From the IMG/VR virus record IMGVR_UViG_3300030385_000040, positions 1 through 31,770 of that record: 31,770 nt of DNA; one strand, given 5' to 3'. The position numbers and the translations under genes were made by a program. Origin of the DNA: a virus. Position 1 is the first letter of the stretch; every line of letters begins with the position of its first letter. The notes under the pieces are model-generated. The model made no database searches and was not told the origin of the DNA. It worked only from the letters and a program-made list of their open reading frames with translations. Below, in pieces: positions 1 through 8,800 of the stretch.

Positions 1-30
1 TTCAATCATGAAGGGTGGGACATTGATTAA
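1..30 (+). CDS. 3' fragment of the RHH-like gene that is complete at 31402-31701
   Basis: The first 30 bases read in frame as the last nine residues and TAA of the gene at the right edge. It is the same gene seen twice because of the circular overlap, not a separate or broken gene. Confidence 0.9.
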   Translation, partial: FNHEGWDID

Positions 31-44
31 AACATTTCTTTATT

Positions 45-79
45 TTGTGAAACATATTTGAATTTATTTATTAAGTTTG
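45..79 (+). promoter_or_regulatory. Candidate promoter of the terminase operon
   Basis: TAAGTTTG (72-79) fits the Bacteroidetes -7 consensus TAnnTTTG. The nearest suitable upstream TTG (45-47) is 24 bases away, longer than the usual 19-21 but equal to the spacing at 1781 and 20793. The ATG of the small terminase is 21 bases further on. Also present at 31716-31750. Confidence 0.5.
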
Positions 80-100
80 CCAAAACGAAAATGAAACAAA

Positions 101-502
101 ATGGCACACTCTAAAAAAAAGGAACAAAAGCGAACCGAAATCACAAAGGAACAATTATTAAAACAGTTGGAACAAAACATGGGAAATGTAACGTTGGCAT
201 GTCATTTTGGGAAATGTTCACGTTCGACGTTTTATCGTTATTACAAAAGCGACGAAGCGTTTGCAAAACAAGTGGACGACATTACGGAAATTGCAATTGA
301 CATTTGCGAATCCGAATTGTGGAAACAAATCAAAGACGGAAACGTTCCGTGCATTTTATTCTATTTAAAAACAAAAGGAAAAAAACGTGGTTATGTTGAA
401 CGTCAAGAATTAACCGGCATGGACGGCAAACCAATTAATTGGGTTGAAACAAAAACATATGCGGCCAATGGAATTGTCAATAAAGCAAACGACGGCAATT
501 GA
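101..502 (+). CDS. terS: Terminase small subunit
   Basis: A 133-residue protein that should recognise the packaging site on phage DNA and hand it to the large terminase. Residues about 15-60 form a helix-turn-helix of the kind found in small terminases (GNVTLACHFGKCSRSTFYRYY, where the second helix starts at SRSTFYR). It is followed by a helical stretch with ESELWKQIKDGN and FYLKTKGKKRGY, a block commonly seen in this family. It lies directly upstream of, and overlaps by 59 bases or fewer, a clear large terminase. Start chosen at the ATG after an A-rich leader. Function rests on the HTH plus position; DNA specificity cannot be read from sequence. Confidence 0.82.
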   Translation: MAHSKKKEQKRTEITKEQLLKQLEQNMGNVTLACHFGKCSRSTFYRYYKSDEAFAKQVDDITEIAIDICESELWKQIKDGNVPCILFYLKTKGKKRGYVERQELTGMDGKPINWVETKTYAANGIVNKANDGN

Positions 503-1775
503 TTATTTAGAAGACGCACACACCAACGTTGTTTTATTTGGCGGCGGTGCGGGTGGCGGCAAATCAATGTTGGGCGCATATTGGGTTTTGAAACAATGTT
601 TGAAATATCCGGAAACCCGTTATGTCATAGGACGTTCACGATTAAAGAATTTAAAAGAAACAACATTGCGTTCGTTATTCGAAGTTTGTCAAATGCAAGG
701 ATTGACGGCCAATGTAGATTTCACATATAACGAAACCAAATCGTTAATCACAATTCACGCGACACAATCCGAAATCATATTAAAGGATTTGTTTCACTAT
801 CCAAGCGACCCAAATTTTGATTCGTTGGGTTCAATGAATATCACCGGCGCGTTTATTGACGAAGCAACGGAAATCACACCAATGGCGTTCAATGTTATTC
901 AATCACGAATCCGTTACAAGTTAGACGAAAACAATCTATATCCAAAATTATTGTTAACATGCAATCCGTCGAAAGGTTGGATTTATTCGGAGTTTTACAA
1001 AAAGCATAGGGACGGGACAATGGACGAAAACAAAAAGTTTGTTCAATCATTAGTGACGGACAACCCGCATATTTCAAAACACTATATTAAACAATTGCAG
1101 CAATTGGACGTGTTGAATCAAAAACGTTTGTTGTTTGGCGATTGGGAATATTCGGACGAAGACACACAATTGTTTTCCATTGACGCGTTGAACGATATGT
1201 TCACAAACAATTTTGTTTCAAGCGTTGGCGCGAAATTTATTTCGGTTGACGTTGCGCGTTATGGCCGTGACATGTCCGTGATTTGTTTGTGGCATGGTTG
1301 GCGTGTTGAATCAATTAAAACATTGGACAAAAATTCCATTGACGAATTGGCAACGATTGTTGATAAGATAGCAAAAGACAACAACGTTCAACGTTCAAAC
1401 ATTGTCGCCGATTCGGACGGGGTTGGTGGCGGGTTCGTTGATATATTGAAGGGCTGCAAATCATTTGTCAATAATGCAAAGGCAATGGACAATGAGAATT
1501 TCCGAAACTTAAAAACGCAATGTTATTATAAGTTCGCGCAAAAAGTTATGAATGGACAAGTGTTTATTAATATCACCAACAAAGAATTGCAACAACAAAT
1601 AATTATGGAATTCGAAATGGTTAAACAACACGACGTTGATAAGGACAACAAATTAATGATTACACCAAAAGATAAAATCAAACAATTGTTGGGACGTTCA
1701 CCGGATATTGCCGACGCCTTAATCATGCGCTACTATTTTGAATTAAACAAAACGAAAATTTTATATTTCGGTTAA
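444..1775 (+). CDS. terL: Terminase large subunit (ATPase and nuclease)
   Basis: Packaging motor that pumps DNA into the prohead and cuts the concatemer. Numbered from the 444 start, Walker A is GGGAGGGKS at about 33-41 and Walker B is GAFIDEATEI with D139/E140. The C-terminal RNase H-like nuclease shows three acidic blocks: SVDVARYGRD, VADSDGVGGG and SPDIADALIM. Length of 443 residues is normal. The start is uncertain: ATGs at 444, 459 and 468 are all inside the end of terS, and 468 (MELSIKQTTAIDYL) puts the usual LxxKQ motif at the N-terminus. Overlap suggests translational coupling with terS. The copy is intact. Confidence 0.95.
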   Translation: MKQKHMRPMELSIKQTTAIDYLEDAHTNVVLFGGGAGGGKSMLGAYWVLKQCLKYPETRYVIGRSRLKNLKETTLRSLFEVCQMQGLTANVDFTYNETKSLITIHATQSEIILKDLFHYPSDPNFDSLGSMNITGAFIDEATEITPMAFNVIQSRIRYKLDENNLYPKLLLTCNPSKGWIYSEFYKKHRDGTMDENKKFVQSLVTDNPHISKHYIKQLQQLDVLNQKRLLFGDWEYSDEDTQLFSIDALNDMFTNNFVSSVGAKFISVDVARYGRDMSVICLWHGWRVESIKTLDKNSIDELATIVDKIAKDNNVQRSNIVADSDGVGGGFVDILKGCKSFVNNAKAMDNENFRNLKTQCYYKFAQKVMNGQVFINITNKELQQQIIMEFEMVKQHDVDKDNKLMITPKDKIKQLLGRSPDIADALIMRYYFELNKTKILYFG

Positions 1776-1780
1776 CTTAA

Positions 1781-1817
1781 AATTGCGACGCTTATATAAA
1801 AGAATTTTTTATTTTTG
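1781..1817 (+). promoter_or_regulatory. Candidate promoter with TTGCGACG box, tail operon
   Basis: AATTGCGACG at 1781-1790, exactly 19 bases, then TATTTTTG at 1810-1817. The same two blocks with the same 19-base gap occur at 20793-20829 before the amidase gene. It starts six bases after the terL stop and lies ten bases before the ATG at 1828, so the mRNA leader would be only a few bases long. Confidence 0.6.
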
Positions 1818-1827
1818 TAAATTCAAC

Positions 1828-2253
1828 ATGAATTTTAAAACGCTAAATAAAGAACACAAAGAAATTTTGGACGATTTTACAAACGACGTCGAAGGTTTCA
1901 TTTATAGAATTACGGACGACCAAAACCACAAAGCGTTCCGATATTTCAAACCCGTTATAACAAACGCAAAAACATTACACAACAACATTGGCAAAGAATT
2001 GAAACAAATGGACATTTTGGAATCGGATTGGATTTATATGTTTCCAAATTATTTGTTGTTTGCCGGAATTGGATTTGCGGCCGGAATAAAAAACAAAGAC
2101 AACGAACAATTCATTGAATATGAAACGGAACAATTGTTTGAATTAATACGCGAAACAATTAACGATTTGGAATTTATGAATGACAAACGCATTATGAAAA
2201 ACCAAGTGACGAACCAAAATAAAAAACCACAAACAAAAAAACAAAATGATTAA
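1828..2253 (+). CDS. Hypothetical protein, first gene of the tail operon
   Basis: A 141-residue protein, not recognised. It looks soluble and mainly helical, with one more hydrophobic stretch in the middle (MFPNYLLFAGIGFAAGI) and a very polar, Asn/Gln/Lys-rich tail. An in-frame ATG exists at 1783, but that would place the promoter inside the gene; the ATG at 1828 is preferred because TATTTTTG ends at 1817. The end overlaps the next gene by eight bases. Position at the head of the tail genes suggests a role in tail assembly. Confidence 0.7.
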   Translation: MNFKTLNKEHKEILDDFTNDVEGFIYRITDDQNHKAFRYFKPVITNAKTLHNNIGKELKQMDILESDWIYMFPNYLLFAGIGFAAGIKNKDNEQFIEYETEQLFELIRETINDLEFMNDKRIMKNQVTNQNKKPQTKKQND

Positions 2254-2953
2254 TTTAAAAGTCGGCGACCAACAATGCAAAATTCCGCAAGCGTGGAACG
2301 AAATCAATTTAAAAAATTACACAAAAATTTATGAAATAATAAATCAAAATATTTTTGTAGAACCAACGGAAGGCAACGAACCAACAACCGACGCGGACAT
2401 CAAGACATTAAACACGGAACGCGGGTTGCACAACATTCGAATTAATCGTCGCGTGTTTTCCGAATTTACGGGAATTGACAAACACACAATTAATCAAGTT
2501 GACGGAAACGAAATGTCCGAAACATTAATGTTAATGTCAAATTTTTTAAATTCAGAAATTAGCGCAAAAGCAATTGAACCGGAACAAAAGAAATCCTTTT
2601 CTTTAAAAGGAAAACAATATTTTTTTCCAATTGCTAAAATGAAAACGTCAACGTTCGGCGATTATATAGAAGCTTCGCAATTGGATTTGTTGGCGGAAAA
2701 AAACAAGGCCGGACGATTCGGAGTTATTGCCGAACAAATGGCGGTGTTGTGTCGTGAAAATGGTGAAAAATACGACGAACAATTAGTTGCAAAGAAAACA
2801 AAAATGTTTGGTGATTTAACAATGGACATTGTTTGGGAATTTCTTTTTTTTTTGACGAAACAAACGAACACGTTAAAAAAACATTCCCAAATGTATTCAA
2901 AGGCGGAAATCGAAACGACAACCGACACGCAACAAAACATTGGGACATTGTAA
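2246..2953 (+). CDS. Candidate tail assembly chaperone, short form (G-like)
   Basis: A 235-residue protein with no motif I can name. What makes it interesting is the run of ten T at 2844-2853 near its end, within frame codons CTT TTT TTT TTG. The -1 frame is open from 2815 to 3177, so slippage on the T run would swap the last 33 residues for a different 108-residue tail. A short product plus a -1 frameshifted long product, upstream of the tape measure gene, is the hallmark of lambda G/GT-type tail chaperones, which coat the tape measure during tail assembly. The assignment is by architecture and position, not by sequence similarity. Confidence 0.6.
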   Translation: MINLKVGDQQCKIPQAWNEINLKNYTKIYEIINQNIFVEPTEGNEPTTDADIKTLNTERGLHNIRINRRVFSEFTGIDKHTINQVDGNEMSETLMLMSNFLNSEISAKAIEPEQKKSFSLKGKQYFFPIAKMKTSTFGDYIEASQLDLLAEKNKAGRFGVIAEQMAVLCRENGEKYDEQLVAKKTKMFGDLTMDIVWEFLFFLTKQTNTLKKHSQMYSKAEIETTTDTQQNIGTL

Positions 2954-3177
2954 AACCATACGGTTGGTTAAATACATTGTATGACGTTGCGAAGGCGGGG
3001 TTGTTTACAACACAACCGTTGAACGCAATTGAATCAGTAAAGGCACAAAATATTTATACGGTGTTTACATATTTAAGTTGGAAGTCGGCGCAAAACGAAT
3101 ATGAAAACGAAGTTAAAAAAGCAATGCACGACGAAGCGGAACAAAAACAAAAAGCAAAAAGCAGAAAACGAAAATGA
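2815..3177 (+). CDS. -1 frame extension of the tail chaperone (T-like part)
   Basis: Open frame between a stop at 2812-2814 and TGA at 3175-3177. It has no good start of its own: the first possible one is a TTG at 2833, deep inside the 2246 gene. If ribosomes or polymerase slip by -1 on T10 (2844-2853) the product is about 310 residues: about 202 from the 2246 frame and 108 from this one. The extension contains GWLNTLYDVAKAG and ends in a Lys/Arg/Gln-rich tail. The alternative is one miscounted T in the assembly, which would make a single continuous gene of about the same size. Confidence 0.65.
   Translation, partial: FNNGHCLGISFFFDETNEHVKKTFPNVFKGGNRNDNRHATKHWDIVKPYGWLNTLYDVAKAGLFTTQPLNAIESVKAQNIYTVFTYLSWKSAQNEYENEVKKAMHDEAEQKQKAKSRKRK
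2844..2853 (+). promoter_or_regulatory. T10 slippery run, probable -1 frameshift site
   Basis: Ten T within zero-frame codons CTT TTT TTT TTG. It contains the heptamer T TTT TTT, in which both tRNAs can re-pair after a -1 slip. It lies in the window where both frames are open (2815-2953). I see no strong hairpin directly downstream. Confidence 0.6.
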
Positions 3178-3305
3178 TTATAATTGAATGGATAGGTTGG
3201 ACAATTGGCGTTTGTTCCGTTGTGGTGTTTGTGTTGGGAATAGCAATTGGAATATATGTTTCAAGTCAAATCAAAAAAGCAATTAACAAAAACATAAAAC
3301 AATGA
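3174..3305 (+). CDS. Small single-pass membrane protein
   Basis: A 43-residue frame that starts in an ATGA overlap with the previous stop and ends in another ATGA overlap with the next start, which argues that it is translated. Residues about 5-29 form one hydrophobic segment (WIGWTIGVCSVVVFVLGIAIGIYV) followed by a Lys/Asn-rich tail, so N-out/C-in topology is likely. The role is unknown; it is unusual to find a membrane protein among tail genes. Confidence 0.6.
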   Translation: MIIIEWIGWTIGVCSVVVFVLGIAIGIYVSSQIKKAINKNIKQ

Positions 3306-3799
3306 GTGCAAACGTAACAACAAATTTAATCGTTGACCGAATGAAATTTTATTGGGTTAATCAAACCGGCGGTGGTGGATTTTATTTTGGTTGGCCGCAA
3401 GAGGTTGACAACATACATTTAAAAACATTGCCGTTATTAGTTTTGAACCCGCCGGAAATTACTTTGTCGCCGAAGACATGGAACACAAACACAATTTTAA
3501 ACAATTCACATTGGACGTTTATTGCTTACGAAGTTTTGCCGACAGAATACAATGTCACGGACGATTTAATTATTTTGGAATTTTGGGACACATTAGAAGA
3601 CAAGGTTTTAAATTGGTTTTACAATTGGTGGTATTATTACGAAAACGTTTTGGGAATTGAATTTGTATTAACGTCACCAATTCAAATCACTAGAATTAAA
3701 GAAGCGTCCAACGATAGGTTGTTGGGTTTAAAAGTTACATTCGGATTTGACTTTTATAGATATTGCGCGACCATTTCCGATTTTCCAAACATTTCATAA
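3302..3799 (+). CDS. Probable tail-completion/terminator-type protein
   Basis: A 165-residue protein rich in aromatic residues (WNWWYYYENV region) and predicted to be alpha/beta. I do not recognise a motif. Between a chaperone-like pair and an HK97 gp10-like protein, and with this size, a tail terminator or head-tail joining role is the natural guess: such proteins cap the tail tube and join it to the head. The stop overlaps the next ATG by one base (TAATG). The function is inferred from place only. Confidence 0.6.
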   Translation: MSANVTTNLIVDRMKFYWVNQTGGGGFYFGWPQEVDNIHLKTLPLLVLNPPEITLSPKTWNTNTILNNSHWTFIAYEVLPTEYNVTDDLIILEFWDTLEDKVLNWFYNWWYYYENVLGIEFVLTSPIQITRIKEASNDRLLGLKVTFGFDFYRYCATISDFPNIS

Positions 3800-4329
3800 T
3801 GGACATGTCAAGAGTAAATACAATCGCGGTTCAAATTGAATCAATTTTAGGGCAACAATTAATTGCATTAAATCGAAGTGCGTCCGGCGCATTAATCAAT
3901 TCATTGCAACATGAAATAATTGGCAAAGGTGAATTTGGGTTGGATTTAAAAATTATGGCATGGAACTATTGGCGCGTTGTGGAATACGGCGTTCCGGCGG
4001 CCAACGTTCCGTTTGACGCACGGAAACGAAGTGGTGCGGCAAGTTCGGAATATATAAAAGGATTGATTAGTTGGGTTAAAACAAAGGGAATGGGGTCAAG
4101 TCAAGACGCGATTCGTTCAATCGCCTTTGCAATTGCAACAAAACAAACATCAACAAGTCGTGGCGGTTTTGGATTGGGAAATCCAATGAATAAAAATAAA
4201 TTGGGGTTTGTTAAAAAATCCGAATTATCAATAAACAATGAAATCAAAAAGATTTCAAAAATATATGAAAACGAAGTGTTGAAAATAATTGGACACGAAA
4301 TTCCAACCCAAATCGAAATTATAATTTAA
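3799..4329 (+). CDS. HK97 gp10-like tail/neck completion protein (probable)
   Basis: A 176-residue basic protein. A stretch at about 45-90 (WNYWRVVEYGVPAANVP followed by a basic segment and YIKGLISWVKTKGM) resembles the HK97 gp10 family, where a short VE(F/Y)G element precedes the end of the fold. Such proteins help finish the neck or tail. An in-frame ATG at 3763 exists, but the one at 3799 overlaps the previous stop as TAATG, which suits coupled translation. Confidence in the family is moderate. Confidence 0.6.
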   Translation: MDMSRVNTIAVQIESILGQQLIALNRSASGALINSLQHEIIGKGEFGLDLKIMAWNYWRVVEYGVPAANVPFDARKRSGAASSEYIKGLISWVKTKGMGSSQDAIRSIAFAIATKQTSTSRGGFGLGNPMNKNKLGFVKKSELSINNEIKKISKIYENEVLKIIGHEIPTQIEIII

Positions 4330-4339
4330 AAATAAAGAC

Positions 4340-5791
4340 ATGGCATTTACAGTTTTTGCGCAACCTTATACACTCAAAATGTGTTCAACAATTGTTCCGT
4401 TAGTTTGGCAAGTATGGGAAGACACGGCGGACACAACTAACATTATTGCTGAAGGGTGGTGGATTGATTCTACGTCGGGAACACCCGTTCACGCCCAAGT
4501 TGGCGGCCAATATAGAATGGCACCAAAATTAAACGTTCAATATCAATGGCGATTTGACGGTTCGGAATTATTTAACACGCTAACAAAATTCACATTGGAC
4601 GACGCACCAAACAATTGGAAATTGGGGTCAATTGACGGAATTATGAATTCAAATGAAATTTGGGAAAACGTTATGTCTTACGCAATTTATTGCAAATTTT
4701 ATCGTGAGTATTTAGACGCGGCGGACGGATTAATTAAAATTGACCCAACGCCATTAACCGCTTTCACAACAATGTGTTGTGAAGGTAGTCCCGAAAAGGA
4801 TTGGTTGGTTTCAATGGTTGATTCGAATGGATATTTGGCGGGAGAATCCATTTTTGAATTTTTCGACGCTGACTATCTAACGGGCGCGTTGGGAACGGGT
4901 AAACGTTATTATACAAACTATCCAATAAAAGTCCCGACGGCCGGTTTGTTGACGGGACAACCAACGTCCTACGTTACAATCCACGAATCCGAACAATATA
5001 TGTTGACGTTCCGTGCGAAAAAAACGGTGAATGGTGGTGATTTAACTAGCACCTACCGTTGGACAATTTCAACCTATGACGAAGCCGGTGTTGCATTGGG
5101 AACACATGTCGATTACATAGAAGAAGACACCAACCTTCAAACAATATCGGTTGGATTTCGCGATATTGTCGATAACTTAACACCAAACGGAACGGAGGCG
5201 GCGGGGTTCACGAACGTTGCTAGTTACTCATTTATTTTTGAAAGTTGTTCGTTAGTCGGAACGCCTTGCACGAATTGGGTGCAAGGATTGACAAATTATT
5301 CTTTTAAAGTTTCGCGGAAATGTATTACGAACGGCGGTTATTTACGATTTGCGTTTAAAAACATGGCGGGTGGTTTTGACATGGTAACAAGTGACGGAAA
5401 ATTCACACACAAAACAAAAAACAAATTCGAAGATTTCGAACAATCATTAGGTTATGAGGATTGGAACAACCCAATGGATTTTGGAAATTCAAATTGGGCA
5501 AATCAAAATGTCGAACGATACACCGTGACAACGGAATTAAAGAAAAAAGAAAACGCGATTCATTTTACGGAAATGCTATCGTCAACACAAGTTTATTTGC
5601 GCGTTCCAAATGAAAGTTATAAAAAAACCATTTACGACGATTCCGAGCTTGCCGCGTCCAAACAACCGTATTTTTTCATGCCAATTGTAATAAAAGGCGG
5701 AAACACCAACATTGAATTGTCGCAAGACAATTACGCGTCCATTAAATTTTCATTTGAAATGGCCGTCAACCAACGAAATCCAAGATATTAA
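4340..5791 (+). CDS. Large virion tail protein
   Basis: A 483-residue, Trp/Tyr-rich and beta-rich protein. The central part (about 220-330) alternates short strands like an Ig-like or carbohydrate-binding fold, and about 345-375 carries RFAFKNMAGGFDMVTSDGKF, a pattern I associate with tail proteins of Bacteroidetes phages. It stands directly before the 1185-residue tail protein and the tape measure. It could be a major tail or distal-tail protein; sequence alone does not decide. Confidence 0.6.
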   Translation: MAFTVFAQPYTLKMCSTIVPLVWQVWEDTADTTNIIAEGWWIDSTSGTPVHAQVGGQYRMAPKLNVQYQWRFDGSELFNTLTKFTLDDAPNNWKLGSIDGIMNSNEIWENVMSYAIYCKFYREYLDAADGLIKIDPTPLTAFTTMCCEGSPEKDWLVSMVDSNGYLAGESIFEFFDADYLTGALGTGKRYYTNYPIKVPTAGLLTGQPTSYVTIHESEQYMLTFRAKKTVNGGDLTSTYRWTISTYDEAGVALGTHVDYIEEDTNLQTISVGFRDIVDNLTPNGTEAAGFTNVASYSFIFESCSLVGTPCTNWVQGLTNYSFKVSRKCITNGGYLRFAFKNMAGGFDMVTSDGKFTHKTKNKFEDFEQSLGYEDWNNPMDFGNSNWANQNVERYTVTTELKKKENAIHFTEMLSSTQVYLRVPNESYKKTIYDDSELAASKQPYFFMPIVIKGGNTNIELSQDNYASIKFSFEMAVNQRNPRY

Positions 5792-5803
5792 AAACAAAAC
5801 AAA

Positions 5804-8800
5804 ATGGCGCAATATTCACCAAATTTTGAGTTCCAAATATTTAACGCGAAAACACGCGAAAGTTTCGATTTAGACGTTGAAAAAATAACGGATTTTCCAT
5901 TGGCGTTAACTTATTCAATTAAAGATGTCCAAGACCCGTCTTCGTCAAAAGGTTCGTATTCAAAAACATTTTCAATTCCGGCAACCGGACACAACAACAC
6001 CACATTAAAAGGTTTGTATTCAGAATCGCTTTACGATTCACACTTATACGTCGAAGATTACGACGCGTTGATTTTCATTGACGGAATGTCGGTGTTGTCC
6101 GGAAAATTTCAAATCAAAGGAACAAAATATAAAGGCGTTGCGCAATCCTATGAATGTCAAGTGTTTGGCGAAAATTTTAAGTGGGTTAATGCGTTGTCCG
6201 AATTAAATTTGTGCGACATTGATTTTACGGCCGGAAATTTTTTCCCATTAGCACCCGTAATCGCAACGTTTGACCGCGACGATATTATGGACACATGGGA
6301 ATTTGGCGAGGCCGGTGATATTCAAGGCGGGGTTCAAACACATTTTATTTATCCATTAGTAAACACGGGAAAATGGAATTTTGAAGACGCGTCAACCGGC
6401 GAGGGAATTCCAACGCCGTCCGATATGTCACCCGCATTTTATTTTTACAACATGTTGAAATGTATATTTGCCGCCCAAGGTTACACATTGCAATCAGATT
6501 TTTTTGAAACGTCGTGGTTCAAACGTTTGGTTTCATTTATTCCAATGGAAAGTTTTGTGAACAATCCGGCAATTATAATTCAATATTCATTCGAATATGA
6601 CACGAACGTGTCAACGCCATGGAAGACGCCGTTAGACTACTATCATCAAACCGGCGCGGATTTAACATGTCCAAGCACCGGCAACGATTGGCACGGACAA
6701 AGTTATGGGTTAACATTAACATGTCCAACGTGCGACCCGTCCGGACAAGTTACCGACCAAGATATTACGCCATTTATTAATTCGTCAACCCCGTTCAATG
6801 TTGATAGTCAACCATTTGACGACCCAATTTGGTTGGCGGGTTGGTATTGGGGGAATTATTCATTTTATTTGAACAATGGAATGTTTCAAAGTCACAACAC
6901 ACCATGGGCAGGGTTGAACAATCCATGTTTAATGATAAGTGGAACAACGATTTCCGAAGCATATCCGTGGCGAACATTGGGACACGATTGGTTTTGTGTT
7001 GATTGTGAACCGTGGTATTACAACCCCGCGATTGGTTTTCCTTATCCTTATCCGTATTTGGACAAAAAGGAAATTGAATGGAAAGACACGTCAATGTTTC
7101 AAACAACATATCATGGAATTTATGAATTTTCCGGTTCAATGACATTGAAAATGGACAATGATTACGAAATCGACAACGACGTTGCAACATACGACCCATG
7201 GCCAACCTATCCAACATCAGGAACAACGCCAGATATTCACGGAACAATGAATGGCGGTGTTGATTTTTTGCCACATTTTAACATTAGCGGAACGGACGTT
7301 TATACGGGAACGGCGTATGATTTCACTTTGTATTTAATGCACTACAAACATTCAACACGTTCAACACACACCGTCCACGTCGAAAGTTTCCGGCGTAAAA
7401 ATGCCAACAATCCAATGTCGTCGGCCGCGCCGCCTTTACAAAATAATTTTGCGTTATTTAATGACCTTTATCCATTAACAACGGGGGTTTCCAATTTAAG
7501 CAAAAAATTGTCATTTTCGGGAATTCAAATTGACATTTTAAACGACGAAGACCGCGTTTTTCTTTATGGCGAAGTTAACGCCGTTGGAATGACCGCAACC
7601 AATACGGCCGGTGAAAATATTTTCCAAACGTGTCAAATGAAATACAAAGCAAGTGGACAAGAGTTTTCCGGAACAATTGACCCGTTAATAATTCCGGGCG
7701 GTTCGGTTGATTTGGAATTGTTGTTGCCGTGCGACACGTCACAATTGGATTGGGTTAATGGTTTGACAGGGTTGTTCAATTTATTTTGGCAATCGGACGA
7801 ATCGAGCAAAACGATTATTGTCGAACCGCGGGACATGTTTTTTAATGACATTTTCGGCGACGGCGAGGGCGCGATTGATTGGACGTTAAAATTAGACCAC
7901 GGAAAACCGCAAATAAATAAATACATTTATGATTCATTGAAACGAAATCTTTGTTTCACTTATGAAAACGATTCGGCCGACGTTATGGTTGAGGAACGAA
8001 ATCGACGACGTGGACAAATTTGCGAATTGGGTTCACACGCGTTGAATTTAGGTGAATTATATTTAAACGACGACCAAAAAATTGGTTCGGATTATTATTC
8101 GCCAACATATATGTTTTATGATAAAACGGTTTCCAACAACATGGGGTCGTCCGGAAAACAACCATTTATTCCCGTGATACATTCGGAATATTCGTCCATT
8201 TGGGCAACACAATTGAACGCCGGATTGCCGGACAAATTAACCGAATTCGCGCCACGTCTTTTGGTATGGTATGGCAAACAACCAATCAACCAAGCCGACG
8301 GATTAACAAGCGCAAACACATGGCGTTGGGGTTACGACAATTTAGCAACACCACATCAAGATTTGCAATACTATCCGTTCGCCGGAGTTTATTGCGACCA
8401 AGACGGGTCATTGGGAGGAACACTAACAATGGGCGCAACCTTATATAAAAATCCGTCACTTTATTTTGAACAAAGCGAAATCAACGTTGTTCCAACCGCG
8501 CCGCCCTATGCTTTAACAAATGGGCTTTATCAAATGTTTTGGGAATATCACATTTTGTCATTGTTGAATCGTCCCGTTGTTAAAATGGCATATTTTAAAT
8601 TAACACCAAAAGATATTGCAAGTTTAAATTACCGACGATTAATTTATTTAGAAGGCGCGCAAGCGGACACTTATTGGATATTAAACAAAATTATTGATTA
8701 CAAGGCCGGAAAAAATGAAGTGACAAGGGTTGAATTGTTTGAATTTACAAACACGCGGCCGGTTAAAACGTCGAAATTGTCCAAATCATTTGGCGCAAAT

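Larger units (their letters stand above)
1..99. repeat. Left copy of 99-bp terminal direct repeat (circular join)
   Basis: Bases 1-99 are identical to 31672-31770. The left copy holds the last nine codons and stop (1-30) of the gene that is complete at 31402-31701, then the leader and promoter of the small terminase gene. A gene cut at the left edge and whole at the right edge means the molecule is circular or circularly permuted. The length of 99 is a common assembler k-mer size, so the repeat is probably an assembly overlap and not a physical terminal repeat. Confidence 0.95.

Noticed and set aside
1783-1827. Longer N-terminus for the 1828 gene
   Set aside because: It overlaps the TTGCGACG-N19-TATTTTTG promoter; the ATG at 1828 fits the leader and family-like start better.
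6795-7274. 159-residue minus-strand frame inside the 1185-residue tail protein
   Set aside because: Antisense shadow of a clear gene with no start context; every supported gene is on the + strand.
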